Below are positions 7,866-17,197 of a DNA stretch of 56,383 nt, piece by piece. Each line of letters begins with the position of its first letter. Position 1 is the first letter of the stretch. Below the pieces are notes generated by a model, which was not told the DNA's origin, ran no database searches, and saw nothing but the letters and a program-made list of their open reading frames with translations. Source of the DNA: Streptomyces griseus (GTDB lineage Bacteria > Actinomycetota > Actinomycetes > Nanopelagicales > Nanopelagicaceae). The stretch is taken from the NCBI GenBank assembly GCA_945865365.1, contig CAMBDL010000010.1, positions 1-56,383 of the forward strand. Direction: 5' to 3'. The translations under genes and the position numbers were made by a program.

Positions 7866-9104
7866 ATGGATACTTTAAGTCGACGCAAGTTTCTAAAACT
7901 TACAACAGGGGCAGCCACGGTTGGTGTGACCTCTCATTTCTTGTCGTTAGATCAAATTGCACAGGCCGCCATAGATCGTCCACTAGCCGCTGGCACTCCA
8001 ATTCTTGTTGTCGTGACTTTGTATGGCGGTAATGATGGATTAAATACGGTAATTCCATACACGGATCCGATGTATTTTTCTTTACGCCCTGATATCTCAT
8101 ACAAGGCAGAGACAATGTTGCCATTAGATGCCGAGCTAGCCCTGAACCCAAATATGGCTGGTATTAAAGGGCTTTGGGATCAAAAGAAGGTGGCGATAAT
8201 CCGTGGAGTTGGATATCCAAAGCCTGATCGCTCACATTTTTCATCTATGGCAAAGTGGCAAAGCGCATCACCCGAGCGTCATGTAAACAGTGGATGGTTA
8301 GGACGCTGGCTAGATTCGCAACCAGAGGATCCGATGCTGGCTATCTCTCTGGGTTCAGTGCTTCCACCCATGCTTGCCGGCACAAAGATTTCTGGCTCTG
8401 CGCTGCCACTCGGTGGTTTAGTAATTCCAAAGGGAACACTTGCTACGCAGTGCATTCAACTATCAAAGGTTGCACGAACAGACTCCAAGTTAATGGCGGC
8501 AGCAGCTACGTCAATGCGTAACTTATTTAACGTCTCAACTTCAATTCAACCGATTTTGAAGCTACCTGCGCCAATTGCGCCAGACCTTCCAACAGTAGAT
8601 GGCGGCAATGCCGGTGGAGAAAGCAACTTGGCGCAGCAGTTAGATGTAGTTGCAAAGTTAATCTCTGCTGGAAGCCCCACAAAGGTTTGGTCGGTCTCTC
8701 TAGGCGGTTTTGATACACACGCCAATGAAGCCAACGCTCAAGCCGAACTCTTAGGGGTTGTCTCAACATCACTCACTCGCTTTATGAGCCAGTTGAAATC
8801 TACAACGCGCGCCAATGATGTGACCGTAATGGTCTACAGCGAATTCGGCCGACGTGTAAAAGGAAATGCATCGCAAGGTACAGACCATGGCACATCTGGA
8901 CCGATGCTTATCATTGGGGAAAAAGTTAAGGGTGGTTTTTATGGAGACCAACCATCGCTATCTAAGTTAATCAGTGGCGATTTAGCTGTAACTACTGATT
9001 TTAGGGATGTGTATGCAACGGTCTTAGAGTCGGTTTTGAAATCTTCGGCAGATCAAAGCTTAGGCAAGTGGAGTGGCCGAACAGCTTTCTTGCCTAGCCT
9101 TTAG
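7866..9104 (+). CDS. DUF1501 family protein, Tat-exported
   Basis: A 412-residue protein beginning with a twin-arginine signal (SRRKFLK at 5-11, hydrophobic stretch and AQAA at about 32-35), so it should be exported folded. The mature part carries DUF1501 features that place it near the alkaline-phosphatase/sulfatase superfamily: YGGNDGLNTVIPY (53-65) at the start and EFGRRVKGN and DHGTSGPMLIIG toward the end. The substrate is unknown. A good AGGAGA site precedes the ATG. It forms a two-gene unit with the DUF1800 gene, and its last 4 nt overlap the convergent hspR end. The pair may process a surface polymer or sulfated/phosphorylated substrate, but this is speculation. Confidence 0.85.
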   Translation: MDTLSRRKFLKLTTGAATVGVTSHFLSLDQIAQAAIDRPLAAGTPILVVVTLYGGNDGLNTVIPYTDPMYFSLRPDISYKAETMLPLDAELALNPNMAGIKGLWDQKKVAIIRGVGYPKPDRSHFSSMAKWQSASPERHVNSGWLGRWLDSQPEDPMLAISLGSVLPPMLAGTKISGSALPLGGLVIPKGTLATQCIQLSKVARTDSKLMAAAATSMRNLFNVSTSIQPILKLPAPIAPDLPTVDGGNAGGESNLAQQLDVVAKLISAGSPTKVWSVSLGGFDTHANEANAQAELLGVVSTSLTRFMSQLKSTTRANDVTVMVYSEFGRRVKGNASQGTDHGTSGPMLIIGEKVKGGFYGDQPSLSKLISGDLAVTTDFRDVYATVLESVLKSSADQSLGKWSGRTAFLPSL

Positions 9105-9490
9105 TGATCCTCTTTATAAACAATTACTTCACTACGGCTACGGCGCATTAACCCCTTAGGTGGGTTTGCGTCAACAAGTGCATTAACCTCAATGCGTAGT
9201 TGTGCCACTTCAATCGCCATATTGGCCATTGCAGATTCAAGTTCGATAATTCGCTTAATCCCTGCGTGATTAATTCCTTCGCCAACAAGTTTTTGTACCG
9301 CGCGCAGCAGCGCAATGTCTCGCAATGAATAACGGCGATTGCGACCTTCTGTGCGGTTAGGTGAAACTAAACCTAATCGATCGTATTGGCGCAAGGTTTG
9401 TGGATGTAATCCAGAGATTTCTGCAGCGACAGAGATAACGTAGACGGCAGCATCATCTGCTGGCTGTTCGTTCTTTAACTCATCGCTCAT
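9101..9490 (-). CDS. hspR: Heat-shock repressor HspR (MerR family)
   Basis: A 129-residue MerR-type repressor. The winged helix-turn-helix reads ISGLHPQTLRQYDRLGLVSP (about 29-48) followed by the basic wing EGRNRRYSLRDIALLRAV, and a short coiled coil follows. As the last gene of dnaK-grpE-dnaJ-hspR it matches the classical actinobacterial heat-shock operon, in which HspR with DnaK as co-repressor shuts off the operon. Its expected target, a HAIR inverted repeat, is present upstream of dnaK at 12826-12846. The start overlaps the dnaJ stop by 4 nt (ATGA). Compared with canonical HspR (about 125-150 residues) the length is normal. Confidence 0.92.
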   Translation of the reverse strand: MSDELKNEQPADDAAVYVISVAAEISGLHPQTLRQYDRLGLVSPNRTEGRNRRYSLRDIALLRAVQKLVGEGINHAGIKRIIELESAMANMAIEVAQLRIEVNALVDANPPKGLMRRSRSEVIVYKEDH

Positions 9491-10404
9491 ATCTTGGCCT
9501 TTAATACTAAATCGGCTCGAACATCTTCGTGTGACGTCTCCTGCGCAAATACCTTCAGGGCTTCAAGTGCTTTCCCATCCACGCGTTGCGGTACTTGTAC
9601 ATCAACACTAACAAGCAAATCACCAGTTGTAGAGCCCTTGGTTACACCACGACCTTTAACGCGCAATGTGCGGCCATTTGATGTACCTGGCGCAATTCGT
9701 ACGGTTACATCTTCTCCGCTTAGTGTTGGAAACTTTATGTCGGCGCCTAGCGCAGCTTCAGTAAAAGTTATGGGCAACGTCATGGTTAAATTCTCGCCTT
9801 TGCGCCCAAAGACTGGGTGGGGCTTAACATGCAAAAGGATGAATAAGTCACCTGGGCCAGCCTCCCCTGAAGCGCCTTTGCCTTTAACGCGAATCTTTCC
9901 ACCATCGTTTACACCTGCGGGCACGCGCGCAGTAATGTTTTGTGCAGCGCCGCGATCGGTTGCAAGGCGCAAATCTAAGTTTGTGCCAACTATCGATTCG
10001 CGAAAAGTAATTGTGGCCTCAGTCTGTAAATCCTGGCCTTTGCGTGGCCCACGACGTCCACCGCCAAAGAGATTTGCAAAGATATCTTGCGGATTCCCGC
10101 CGCCGAACATGTCATTAAAGTCGCCACCTTGTTGGCCGCTACCCATGGGCGCGCGAAAACCTCCACGCTCATACAAAGATCTAGCTTCATCATATTCGGC
10201 ACGCTTTTTTGGATCCGACAGGATTTCATAGGCCTCTGAAATTCCTTTGAACTTCTCTTCTTTTACTGTATCGCCCTTGTTCTTATCAGGGTGAAGTTCG
10301 CGCGCCAATGTGCGGTACGTCTTTTTGATTTCATCAGCGCCAGCTTTTTTATCCACTCCGAGAACTTTATAAAAATCCTTCTCGTATAGATCTTTGGCGG
10401 CCAT
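9487..10404 (-). CDS. dnaJ: DnaJ-type co-chaperone lacking the zinc finger
   Basis: A 305-residue class B J-protein. The J-domain is at about 10-75 with the HPD motif at 38-40. A Gly/Phe-rich segment follows (about 80-117), then the two C-terminal peptide-binding beta domains. It contains no cysteine, so the four CxxCxGxG zinc repeats of class A DnaJ are absent. In other Actinobacteria the dnaJ1 of this operon normally has the zinc finger, so either it was lost or a CbpA-like copy took its place. It stimulates DnaK ATPase and delivers substrates. It lies 6 nt after grpE and overlaps hspR. Confidence 0.9.
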   Translation of the reverse strand: MAAKDLYEKDFYKVLGVDKKAGADEIKKTYRTLARELHPDKNKGDTVKEEKFKGISEAYEILSDPKKRAEYDEARSLYERGGFRAPMGSGQQGGDFNDMFGGGNPQDIFANLFGGGRRGPRKGQDLQTEATITFRESIVGTNLDLRLATDRGAAQNITARVPAGVNDGGKIRVKGKGASGEAGPGDLFILLHVKPHPVFGRKGENLTMTLPITFTEAALGADIKFPTLSGEDVTVRIAPGTSNGRTLRVKGRGVTKGSTTGDLLVSVDVQVPQRVDGKALEALKVFAQETSHEDVRADLVLKAKI

Positions 10405-10410
10405 GAAAAG

Positions 10411-10902
10411 CTACTCTCCTGCTGGATCGGTTACAGCTACGCGGGCAGGACGCAAAATCCGCTCCTTGTATTTGTAGCCTGGCTGCAGAATCTTTGATGC
10501 AGTTGGGACTACAACATCGGCCGACATATTGTGCATCAGCGCTTCATGAATCTGCGGGTCAAAGGCTTCACCTTCGGTACCGTATTTTTCAAGACCTATG
10601 CGCGATGTAATTGAATTCAACTGATCGGCCACGGCTTTGAAACCACCCGTGAGTTCACCATGTGCTTCGGCGCGATCAACATCATCGAGTAGAGCTAAAA
10701 GTTCAGTTAGCACTGCCCCAATCGCCATTTCATGCGCAACTGAACGATCACGCTCTACGCGTTTGCGATAGTTGGCGTATTCGGCCTGAAGTCGCTGTAA
10801 ATCATTGGTTAATGTAGCTACCGGATCAGCTACCTGATCCGGTACTACGTCGTCAATAACTTCGGTTATCGGGTCGACTAGACCAATTTCCTCGTTCGGC
10901 AT
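10411..10902 (-). CDS. grpE: Nucleotide exchange factor GrpE
   Basis: A 163-residue GrpE that releases ADP from DnaK. An acidic, poorly conserved N-terminus (about 1-28) precedes a long helix (LQRLQAEYANYRKRVERDR) and the C-terminal beta-wing domain, with the family pattern GEAFDPQIHEALMH at about 119-132 and ATG start 2 nt after the dnaK stop. The short distance implies coupled translation with dnaK. Spacing, order and length are standard for an actinobacterial dnaK operon. Confidence 0.94.
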   Translation of the reverse strand: MPNEEIGLVDPITEVIDDVVPDQVADPVATLTNDLQRLQAEYANYRKRVERDRSVAHEMAIGAVLTELLALLDDVDRAEAHGELTGGFKAVADQLNSITSRIGLEKYGTEGEAFDPQIHEALMHNMSADVVVPTASKILQPGYKYKERILRPARVAVTDPAGE

Positions 10903-10904
10903 TT

Positions 10905-12743
10905 TTATGCCTCACTCTCATTTATGACTTCAGCATCTTCAACACCGTCTTCATTTGGAGTTGCCTCTGATGCGCCTTCACCGGCAGCTGCTGCTTGTGC
11001 ATACAGTGCGGCGCCAAGTGCTTGGCTAACAGTTGCAACCTTTTCAGTCGCACTCTTAATCATCTCGAAGTTAGATCCACCCAGTGCGGTTTGGAGCTCT
11101 GTAAGCGCGGCTTCAGTCTCAGTCTTTTTCTCTAACGCTTCACCCTCACTAAGTTTTTCTTCATTGTCCTTAATGAATTTTTGTGTTGAGTAAAGAAGTG
11201 AGTCTCCGGCGTTGCGTGTCTCGGCCTCTTCTTTGCGCTGACGATCTTCTTCAGCGTGTGATTCAGCTTCCTCCATCATGCGGTTGATCTCATCTTTAGA
11301 AAGTGCAGAGCCACCTGTAATAGTCATGCTCTGTTCTTTACCGGTGCCAAGATCTTTCGCCGATACGTGAACGATTCCGTTAGCATCGATATCGAAAGTA
11401 ACTTCAATCTGTGGAACTCCGCGTGGAGAAGGTGGCAGACCAGTGAGCTCGAACATGCCTAGCTTCTTGTTGTAAGCCGCCATTTCACGCTCACCTTGGT
11501 AGGCCTGAATCTGTACTGCTGGTTGATTATCATCAGCGGTTGTAAATACTTCACTGCGCTTTGTAGGAATCGTTGTGTTGCGCTCGATCAAGCGAGTCAT
11601 CACTCCACCCTTAGTCTCGATACCAAGAGATAGAGGTGTGACATCGAGAAGTAGAACATCCTTTACTTCGCCCTTGAGAACACCAGCTTGTAGAGATGCA
11701 CCGACAGCTACAACTTCATCAGGGTTTACACCCTTATTTGGCTCTTTTCCGCCGGTTAACTCTTTAACAAGATCGACGACAGCTGGCATACGAGTTGATC
11801 CACCAACAAGTACAACGCTTTGAATCTTGCTAATTGGGATTCCTGCATCTTTTAACACCGCCTGGAAAGGCTTCTTGCAACGATCAAGTAGTGCACCAGT
11901 TAACTGTTGGAACTGTGCGCGGGTAATTGTCTCGTCCATAAATAGTGGATTCTTCTCAGCATCTACCGTGATGTAGGGCAAGTTGATTGATGCAGATTGT
12001 GATGATGAGAGTTCAATCTTCGCTTTTTCAGCGGCTTCACGAATTCGTTGCATCGCCATCTTGTCTTTTGTTAAATCAATTCCGTTCTGTGAACCAAAGT
12101 TTTGAACTAAGAAATCAACAAGTGCTTGATCCCAGTCATCTCCACCTAAGTGGTTATCGCCGTTAGTCGCTTTCACTTCAACAACACCATCACCGATTTC
12201 AAGAAGTGATACGTCAAAAGTTCCTCCACCTAAGTCAAAGACAAGAATGGTCTGCTCTTGATCAGCTTTATCTAAACCATAGGCGAGCGCTGCAGCAGTT
12301 GGCTCGTTGATAATGCGCAAAACATTAAGGCCCGCAATTTCACCGGCCTCTTTGGTTGCTTGACGTTGTGCATCATTAAAGTATGCAGGCACCGTGATAA
12401 CTGCATCGGTAACGGTTTCACCCAGGTATGACTCGGCATCGCGCTTTAGCTTTTGAAGCACGCGCGCTGAAATCTCTTGTGCTGTGTACTTCTTGCCATC
12501 GATATCGATCGACCAGTCTGTTCCCATGTGGCGCTTGACTGAACGGATCGTGCGATCTACGTTTGTGACAGATTGGCGCTTGGCCACTTCGCCGACGAGG
12601 ACCTCGCCGTTTTTTGCGAAGGCGACGATCGACGGGGTCGTGCGAGCACCTTCGGCATTAGCGATAACGGTGGCTTCGCCACCTTCTAGGACCGATACGC
12701 AACTATTTGTCGTTCCGAGGTCGATTCCAACTGCTCTAGCCAT
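10905..12743 (-). CDS. dnaK: Chaperone Hsp70 DnaK
   Basis: A 612-residue Hsp70. The ATPase domain begins [19 protein letters not shown] and carries the phosphate-2 motif [13 protein letters not shown]. The substrate-binding domain starts after [14 protein letters not shown], and an acidic lid ends in [11 protein letters not shown]. The C-terminal EEVD of eukaryotic proteins is absent, as expected. It is the first gene of the dnaK-grpE-dnaJ-hspR operon. The ATG has AAAGGAG 9 nt upstream. Control by HspR is indicated by the HAIR repeat before it. It acts in the cytoplasm in folding and in repression feedback. Confidence 0.98.
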   Translation of the reverse strand: MARAVGIDLGTTNSCVSVLEGGEATVIANAEGARTTPSIVAFAKNGEVLVGEVAKRQSVTNVDRTIRSVKRHMGTDWSIDIDGKKYTAQEISARVLQKLKRDAESYLGETVTDAVITVPAYFNDAQRQATKEAGEIAGLNVLRIINEPTAAALAYGLDKADQEQTILVFDLGGGTFDVSLLEIGDGVVEVKATNGDNHLGGDDWDQALVDFLVQNFGSQNGIDLTKDKMAMQRIREAAEKAKIELSSSQSASINLPYITVDAEKNPLFMDETITRAQFQQLTGALLDRCKKPFQAVLKDAGIPISKIQSVVLVGGSTRMPAVVDLVKELTGGKEPNKGVNPDEVVAVGASLQAGVLKGEVKDVLLLDVTPLSLGIETKGGVMTRLIERNTTIPTKRSEVFTTADDNQPAVQIQAYQGEREMAAYNKKLGMFELTGLPPSPRGVPQIEVTFDIDANGIVHVSAKDLGTGKEQSMTITGGSALSKDEINRMMEEAESHAEEDRQRKEEAETRNAGDSLLYSTQKFIKDNEEKLSEGEALEKKTETEAALTELQTALGGSNFEMIKSATEKVATVSQALGAALYAQAAAAGEGASEATPNEDGVEDAEVINESEA

Positions 12744-12811
12744 GTTTTAACGCTCCTTTTATCATCACTCGAGCCTGGGATAGGGTCGAGGCCTGCTTGA
12801 AACCTGAGTCC

Positions 12812-12846
12812 ATAATACCCAAAAGGTTGAGTCGAAGCGACTCAGG
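12812..12846 (-). promoter_or_regulatory. dnaK promoter region with HAIR operator
   Basis: The inverted repeat GTTGAGT-CGAAGCG-ACTCAGG (12826-12846) matches the HspR-associated inverted repeat CTTGAGT-N7-ACTCAAG at 12 of 14 arm positions. On the minus strand it is followed by TATTAT (12817-12812), a good -10, so the operator covers the -35 region and HspR would block RNA polymerase. A further half-site, GACTCAGG on the minus strand (12810-12803), lies just downstream of the -10. The divergent Fe-S gene starts at 12894, so HspR might also affect it. Confidence 0.85.
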
Positions 12847-12893
12847 TTTGCTACCAAGTGAACCGTGCTTGTCGGGGCTTTATTCCCTAACCT

Positions 12894-14948
12894 ATGGCCA
12901 TGAACCTGACATATGCAGTTATCGCCTACGGCATCACCGTTGTGGCCCTGGCCCTCATGGTGGTTCGCACTCGCCAGCTCATCGGCATCTATAAGAAGGG
13001 TCAGCCCGATCCAACGCGCAGCAATGATCGTGGCAAGCGTCTGCGCATGGCGTTAGGCGAAATCGTTGGCCACACCAAGATGTTTAACTTCACGGTCGTT
13101 GGTTTTGCTCACTGGTTTGTCATGGTCGGTTTCGTTGTTTTATTTGGAACTTTAATTACCGCCTACGGTCAGATAATTAACCCAGAGTTTGCACTTCCAG
13201 TAATTGGCCACTTATGGCCTTACGAATATTTTACCGAACTTATTGGGTGGGCAACTGGAATTGGCATCGTTACACTAATTGGAATACGTCAAGTAACCCG
13301 TTTGCGTCGAAAAGGTCGGGCATCTCGTTTTTACGGATCGGGAATGCGCAAGGCATACTATGTTGAAGCCACAATTCTTCTTATTGTTTTCTGTGTTATC
13401 TCTTTGCGCGGCCTTGAAGGTGCGCTGTCAGATGAAGTTAAATGGAATCGCCACTATGTAACAACGTGGTTTATTGCATCACATTTGAAAGCCTGGACAC
13501 TTAGCCAATTAATTTCAACGGTGCAATTAATTGCGACCATTAAAATCGTTGTTTCGATGGCGTGGTTCATTGTTATTGCAAGCAACCTAACTATGGGTGT
13601 TGCTTGGCACCGCTTTTTAGCACCGTTTAATATTTTCTTCCGACGTAACGCTGATGGTAAATCTTCACTTGGCCCATTACCCGCCATGTTGTCACATGGA
13701 GAAGTTATTAACTTTGAAGATCCAAAAGATGACGATGTGTTTGGTTTAGGTACACGCGCCGACATTACGTGGAAGGGCCTGTTGGATATGACCTCCTGTA
13801 CCGAATGTGGACGCTGCCAATCGCAGTGCCCCGCCTGGCACACTGATAAACCGCTATCCCCCAAGCTTTTAATCATGGCGATGCGCGATCATGCCTTTGC
13901 TAAAACCGTTGAAACTGAGGCTATGGCAGGTGTTGGTGCACCTATCTCACTCGATGTTTTGTGGTCTTGTACGACATGTGGTGCATGCGTTAATGAATGC
14001 CCAGTCGATATCGAACATATTGATCACATTGTTAACATGCGCCGTTTTCAAGTTTTGGTCGAATCAAACTTTCCAAGTGAGCTTGGTGGAACTTTCCGTA
14101 ACTTAGAACAAACTGGTAATCCGTGGGGTGCTAATAAGAATGACCGCGAAGCATGGATCGCTGAATGTGATTTTCCGGTTCGAGTTGTTGAAGGCGTTCT
14201 TCCCGACGATGTTGAGTATTTATTCTGGGTAGGTTGCGCTGGCGCTTACGATGAGCGTGCAAAGAAAACTACTAAAGCCGTTGCCGAACTTTTGTACATG
14301 GCCGGAGTTAACTTTGCAGTGCTAGGCAAAAAGGAAACATGTACGGGAGATCCAGCTCGTCGCGCCGGAAATGAATTTCTTTATCAAATCTTGGCCGCAG
14401 AAAACATCGAAACTTTTAAGGAAGTTTTTGAAGGACGCACTAAGGGAACCAAGAAAGTTGTTGTTACCTGCCCACACTGCTTTACAACAATTGGGCGCGA
14501 CTACGCGCAAAGTGGTTTTGAGTTAGAGATGCTCCACCACACTCAGTTACTCAATCAATTAGTTCGCGAGAAGAAACTGCTTCCGATAAAAATGAGCCAT
14601 ACAGCTATGACGTATCACGATCCATGTTATTTAGGTCGTCACAATGAGATTTATCAACCACCTCGAGAAATACTAGAGGCAACTGGCGCTGAAATTACTG
14701 AGATGCCGCGCAATAAAGAGCGTTCGTTCTGTTGCGGTGCAGGTGGCGGTCGAATGTGGATGGAAGAAAAACTTGGTACGCAGATCAATCTCAATCGTGT
14801 TGATGAAGCTATCGCTACGGGTGTCACAGAGCTGGCCGTAGCGTGTCCCTTCTGCCGAGTGATGACCTCCGATGGAATGACGGCTCGAGCATCTGAGGTT
14901 GAGGTCTTAGATGTTGCTCAGATTCTCCTGCGCTCAGTTAAGGGGTAA
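12894..14948 (+). CDS. Membrane-anchored Fe-S oxidoreductase (heterodisulfide-reductase-like)
   Basis: A 684-residue protein like the mycobacterial iron-sulfur-binding reductase Rv0338c. About five transmembrane helices fill residues 1-240 (nitrate-reductase-gamma-like, probably binding haem or quinone). Two [4Fe-4S] ferredoxin motifs follow: C302, C305, C308, C312 and C359, C362, C365, C369. Two CCG-type domains end the protein, with CPHCFTTIGRDY, DPCYLGRHNEIY and SFCCGAGGG. It probably moves electrons between the quinone pool and a cytoplasmic partner; the partner is unknown. The start may be leaderless (TATTCC 7 nt upstream); an alternative ATG lies two codons in. It is divergent from dnaK. 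Confidence 0.85.
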   Translation: MAMNLTYAVIAYGITVVALALMVVRTRQLIGIYKKGQPDPTRSNDRGKRLRMALGEIVGHTKMFNFTVVGFAHWFVMVGFVVLFGTLITAYGQIINPEFALPVIGHLWPYEYFTELIGWATGIGIVTLIGIRQVTRLRRKGRASRFYGSGMRKAYYVEATILLIVFCVISLRGLEGALSDEVKWNRHYVTTWFIASHLKAWTLSQLISTVQLIATIKIVVSMAWFIVIASNLTMGVAWHRFLAPFNIFFRRNADGKSSLGPLPAMLSHGEVINFEDPKDDDVFGLGTRADITWKGLLDMTSCTECGRCQSQCPAWHTDKPLSPKLLIMAMRDHAFAKTVETEAMAGVGAPISLDVLWSCTTCGACVNECPVDIEHIDHIVNMRRFQVLVESNFPSELGGTFRNLEQTGNPWGANKNDREAWIAECDFPVRVVEGVLPDDVEYLFWVGCAGAYDERAKKTTKAVAELLYMAGVNFAVLGKKETCTGDPARRAGNEFLYQILAAENIETFKEVFEGRTKGTKKVVVTCPHCFTTIGRDYAQSGFELEMLHHTQLLNQLVREKKLLPIKMSHTAMTYHDPCYLGRHNEIYQPPREILEATGAEITEMPRNKERSFCCGAGGGRMWMEEKLGTQINLNRVDEAIATGVTELAVACPFCRVMTSDGMTARASEVEVLDVAQILLRSVKG

Positions 14949-14970
14949 AACTAAGCTCTTTCTCAGGAAA

Positions 14971-14987
14971 CTCCCAGTTCGTGGGAG
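14971..14987. repeat. Inverted repeat before the response regulator gene
   Basis: CTCCCA-GTTCG-TGGGAG is a perfect 6-bp inverted repeat in the 51-nt gap between the Fe-S gene and the response regulator, ending 12 nt before the ATG. No U-run follows, so it is unlikely to terminate. It could hide or space the ribosome site (the GGGAG lies in its right arm) or act as an operator. Confidence 0.4.
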
Positions 14988-14999
14988 CATTGTCTAGCC

Positions 15000-15713
15000 A
15001 TGACTACAACCGCCGAAAAGAACATGCAACGCATCCTCGTCGTTGACGATGAATCCAGTATTAGTGAGTTGATCTCTACCAGCCTGCGCTTTGTTGGCTT
15101 TGATGTTCGCACTGCAGCAAATGGCGCACAGGCTTTAGCTATGGCCGAAGAGTTTCGTCCACACGCGATGGTTCTAGATGTCATGTTGCCTGATGTTGAT
15201 GGTTTTGAAGTCTGTAAAGCCATTCGCAATGAAGGCGTATCAACTGGCGTACTTTTCTTAACTGCTAAAGATGGCATGGAGGATAAAGTAAAAGGTTTAA
15301 CTCTGGGCGGTGATGATTATATGACTAAGCCATTTTCACTTGAAGAGCTAGTCGCACGTTTGCGTGCATTACTGCGCCGTACTGGTGTTACCGATATTGA
15401 AATTGATGATGAAAAGATGCGCTTTGCCGATCTTGAACTAGATGAGGCGACACACGAAATACGCAGAGCGGGAAATCTTTTAGAGCTTTCACCAACAGAG
15501 TTTGCGCTCATACGTTATTTAATTATTAATGCAGATCGAGTTGTTTCGAAATCGCAGATTTTAGATCACGTGTGGCAGTACGATTTCCGTGGTGATGCTG
15601 GAATCGTTGAAACCTACGTTTCATATCTTCGTAAGAAGATTGATTGCTACGATCCGCCACTAATCCACACAGTTCGTGGTGTTGGTTATCGACTACGGAT
15701 GCCGCCTAAGTAG
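15000..15713 (+). CDS. OmpR/PhoB-family response regulator
   Basis: A 237-residue two-component regulator. The receiver domain (about 11-125) has the acidic pair D16/D17, phosphoacceptor D60 in VLDVMLPD, and the Thr and Lys switch residues (FLTAK, TKPF). The C-terminal winged-helix DNA-binding domain (about 140-235) ends in the typical TVRGVGYRLR. It is followed 2 nt later by its sensor kinase gene, so the two are co-transcribed. Similarity is greatest, from memory, to mycobacterial TcrA/TrcR/MprA-type regulators; the signal and targets are not predictable. A second ATG eight codons in is possible. Confidence 0.93.
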   Translation: MTTTAEKNMQRILVVDDESSISELISTSLRFVGFDVRTAANGAQALAMAEEFRPHAMVLDVMLPDVDGFEVCKAIRNEGVSTGVLFLTAKDGMEDKVKGLTLGGDDYMTKPFSLEELVARLRALLRRTGVTDIEIDDEKMRFADLELDEATHEIRRAGNLLELSPTEFALIRYLIINADRVVSKSQILDHVWQYDFRGDAGIVETYVSYLRKKIDCYDPPLIHTVRGVGYRLRMPPK

Positions 15714-15715
15714 AA

Positions 15716-17197
15716 ATGAATTCACCGCTTCGCAACTGGTCCTTACGCAACCGTTTAACGGTAGGCGTACTCGTATTGTCTGCGATCGGCTTTATCGGTG
15801 CTGGGCTAGTTGCACAAAGTGCACTGAAAAACTATCTTATTGGCCAAGTAGATGATCAGCTAAAAAGCGTTATTGGTGGAACTACGTCTCGTGTAAATCA
15901 AGCCGGCATAGTTAATGATGAAGAGACCAACCCGCAATATCGTGAATCGAATAGGGGGGCTCCACAGGTTGCAGGGGCAGCGCCAATGACTCCTCTCAAT
16001 CGAGTCCCCACAAGTATTTCAGTAACGGTTCTCGATCCATTTGGTAATTTGATTGGTGGAATCGGCGGCGATTTAAACGCCAATAAAATCACTGATTTTG
16101 TGATGGGTCTGATGCCTAATCAAATCGCCGCCTTTGGTGATAAGCCATTTACTATCGACGCTCCCGGTGCCGACTTTAGAGTTATTACTCAAGTTCTTCC
16201 ATCGGCCATGGGAAGTGTTGTTGTTGCACAATCTTTAGCAGATTTTGATAGAACGACCCATCGTATTGGACGCGTCTTTCTATTTATCGGTTTTATAGTT
16301 TTATTGCTGATTGGTATTGCCGCTCGACAAGTTATTAAGTTAAGCATGAAACCACTTGAGTCAGTTGAAGAGACGGCGCAAAAGATTGCTGGTGGAGATT
16401 TATCTGCCCGGCTTGAAAATTTTGAACCTAATACTGAAGTCGGGCGTTTAAGTGCTTCGCTAAACATAATGCTAGGTCGCATTGAAGAGTCTTTTGCCGT
16501 TCGAACTGAGAGCGAAGATAAGCTTCGTCGCTTTGTCGCCGATGCCAGCCATGAGTTGCGCACACCCTTAACAGCGATTCGCGGCTTTGCCGAGCTTCAC
16601 CGGCAAGGCGCGGTTCCAGAAGGTGAGAAAACTAAAGAGTTGATCGGTCGAATTGAGAAAGAATCCATTCGTATGGGCGCTCTTGTAGAAGATTTATTGC
16701 TGCTGGCCCGTCTAGACCAGTCACGCGAAATGGAGTTTAACCCGGTTAATCTCACCGATGTTCTTGAAGAAACCATTGCCTCAGCATTGGCAGCTGGGCC
16801 AGGGCATCCGATAACGGTGAGTATGCCTACAGAGTTGTACATACTCGGTGATTCTGGCCATATCTACCAAGTCTTTACAAACTTACTCGCAAACGCCCGC
16901 ACCCACACACCTACTGGAACTGCAATAACAGTTGTTGCACATGCAGAAGCTGATGGTATTTATGTAACAGTTGCCGATAATGGACCGGGCTTAAGTGATG
17001 ATGATCAAAAGAATATCTTCGAACGCTTTTTCCGTGCCGATCCATCTCGCCAACGCACAGGCAGTGAAGGAAGTGGTTTAGGTCTTTCAATTGTTAATGC
17101 AGTGATGCAGGCGCACGGCGGCAAAGTTAGTGTTGTCTCAAAGCTAGGCGCAGGGGCTACTTTCACGCTCTTCTTCCCAGGTACGCCAACTGCTTAG
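15716..17197 (+). CDS. Sensor histidine kinase
   Basis: A 493-residue membrane kinase paired with the preceding regulator. It has a first transmembrane helix at about 14-36, an extracytoplasmic sensor of about 145 residues, a second helix (about 185-205), a HAMP domain (about 205-262), a dimerisation domain with phospho-acceptor H279 in DASHELRTPLTAI, and an ATPase domain with the N box (NLLANARTH), G1 (DNGPGL) and G2 (GSGLGLSI). The external domain includes a Pro/Ala-rich stretch and shows no recognised ligand fold. The final 4 nt overlap the end of the convergent htpX gene. Confidence 0.93.
   Translation: MNSPLRNWSLRNRLTVGVLVLSAIGFIGAGLVAQSALKNYLIGQVDDQLKSVIGGTTSRVNQAGIVNDEETNPQYRESNRGAPQVAGAAPMTPLNRVPTSISVTVLDPFGNLIGGIGGDLNANKITDFVMGLMPNQIAAFGDKPFTIDAPGADFRVITQVLPSAMGSVVVAQSLADFDRTTHRIGRVFLFIGFIVLLLIGIAARQVIKLSMKPLESVEETAQKIAGGDLSARLENFEPNTEVGRLSASLNIMLGRIEESFAVRTESEDKLRRFVADASHELRTPLTAIRGFAELHRQGAVPEGEKTKELIGRIEKESIRMGALVEDLLLLARLDQSREMEFNPVNLTDVLEETIASALAAGPGHPITVSMPTELYILGDSGHIYQVFTNLLANARTHTPTGTAITVVAHAEADGIYVTVADNGPGLSDDDQKNIFERFFRADPSRQRTGSEGSGLGLSIVNAVMQAHGGKVSVVSKLGAGATFTLFFPGTPTA

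Noticed and set aside
9494-10231. 245-codon plus-strand frame
   Set aside because: Antisense of dnaJ with low-complexity Pro/Ser/Arg composition and no recognisable domain.
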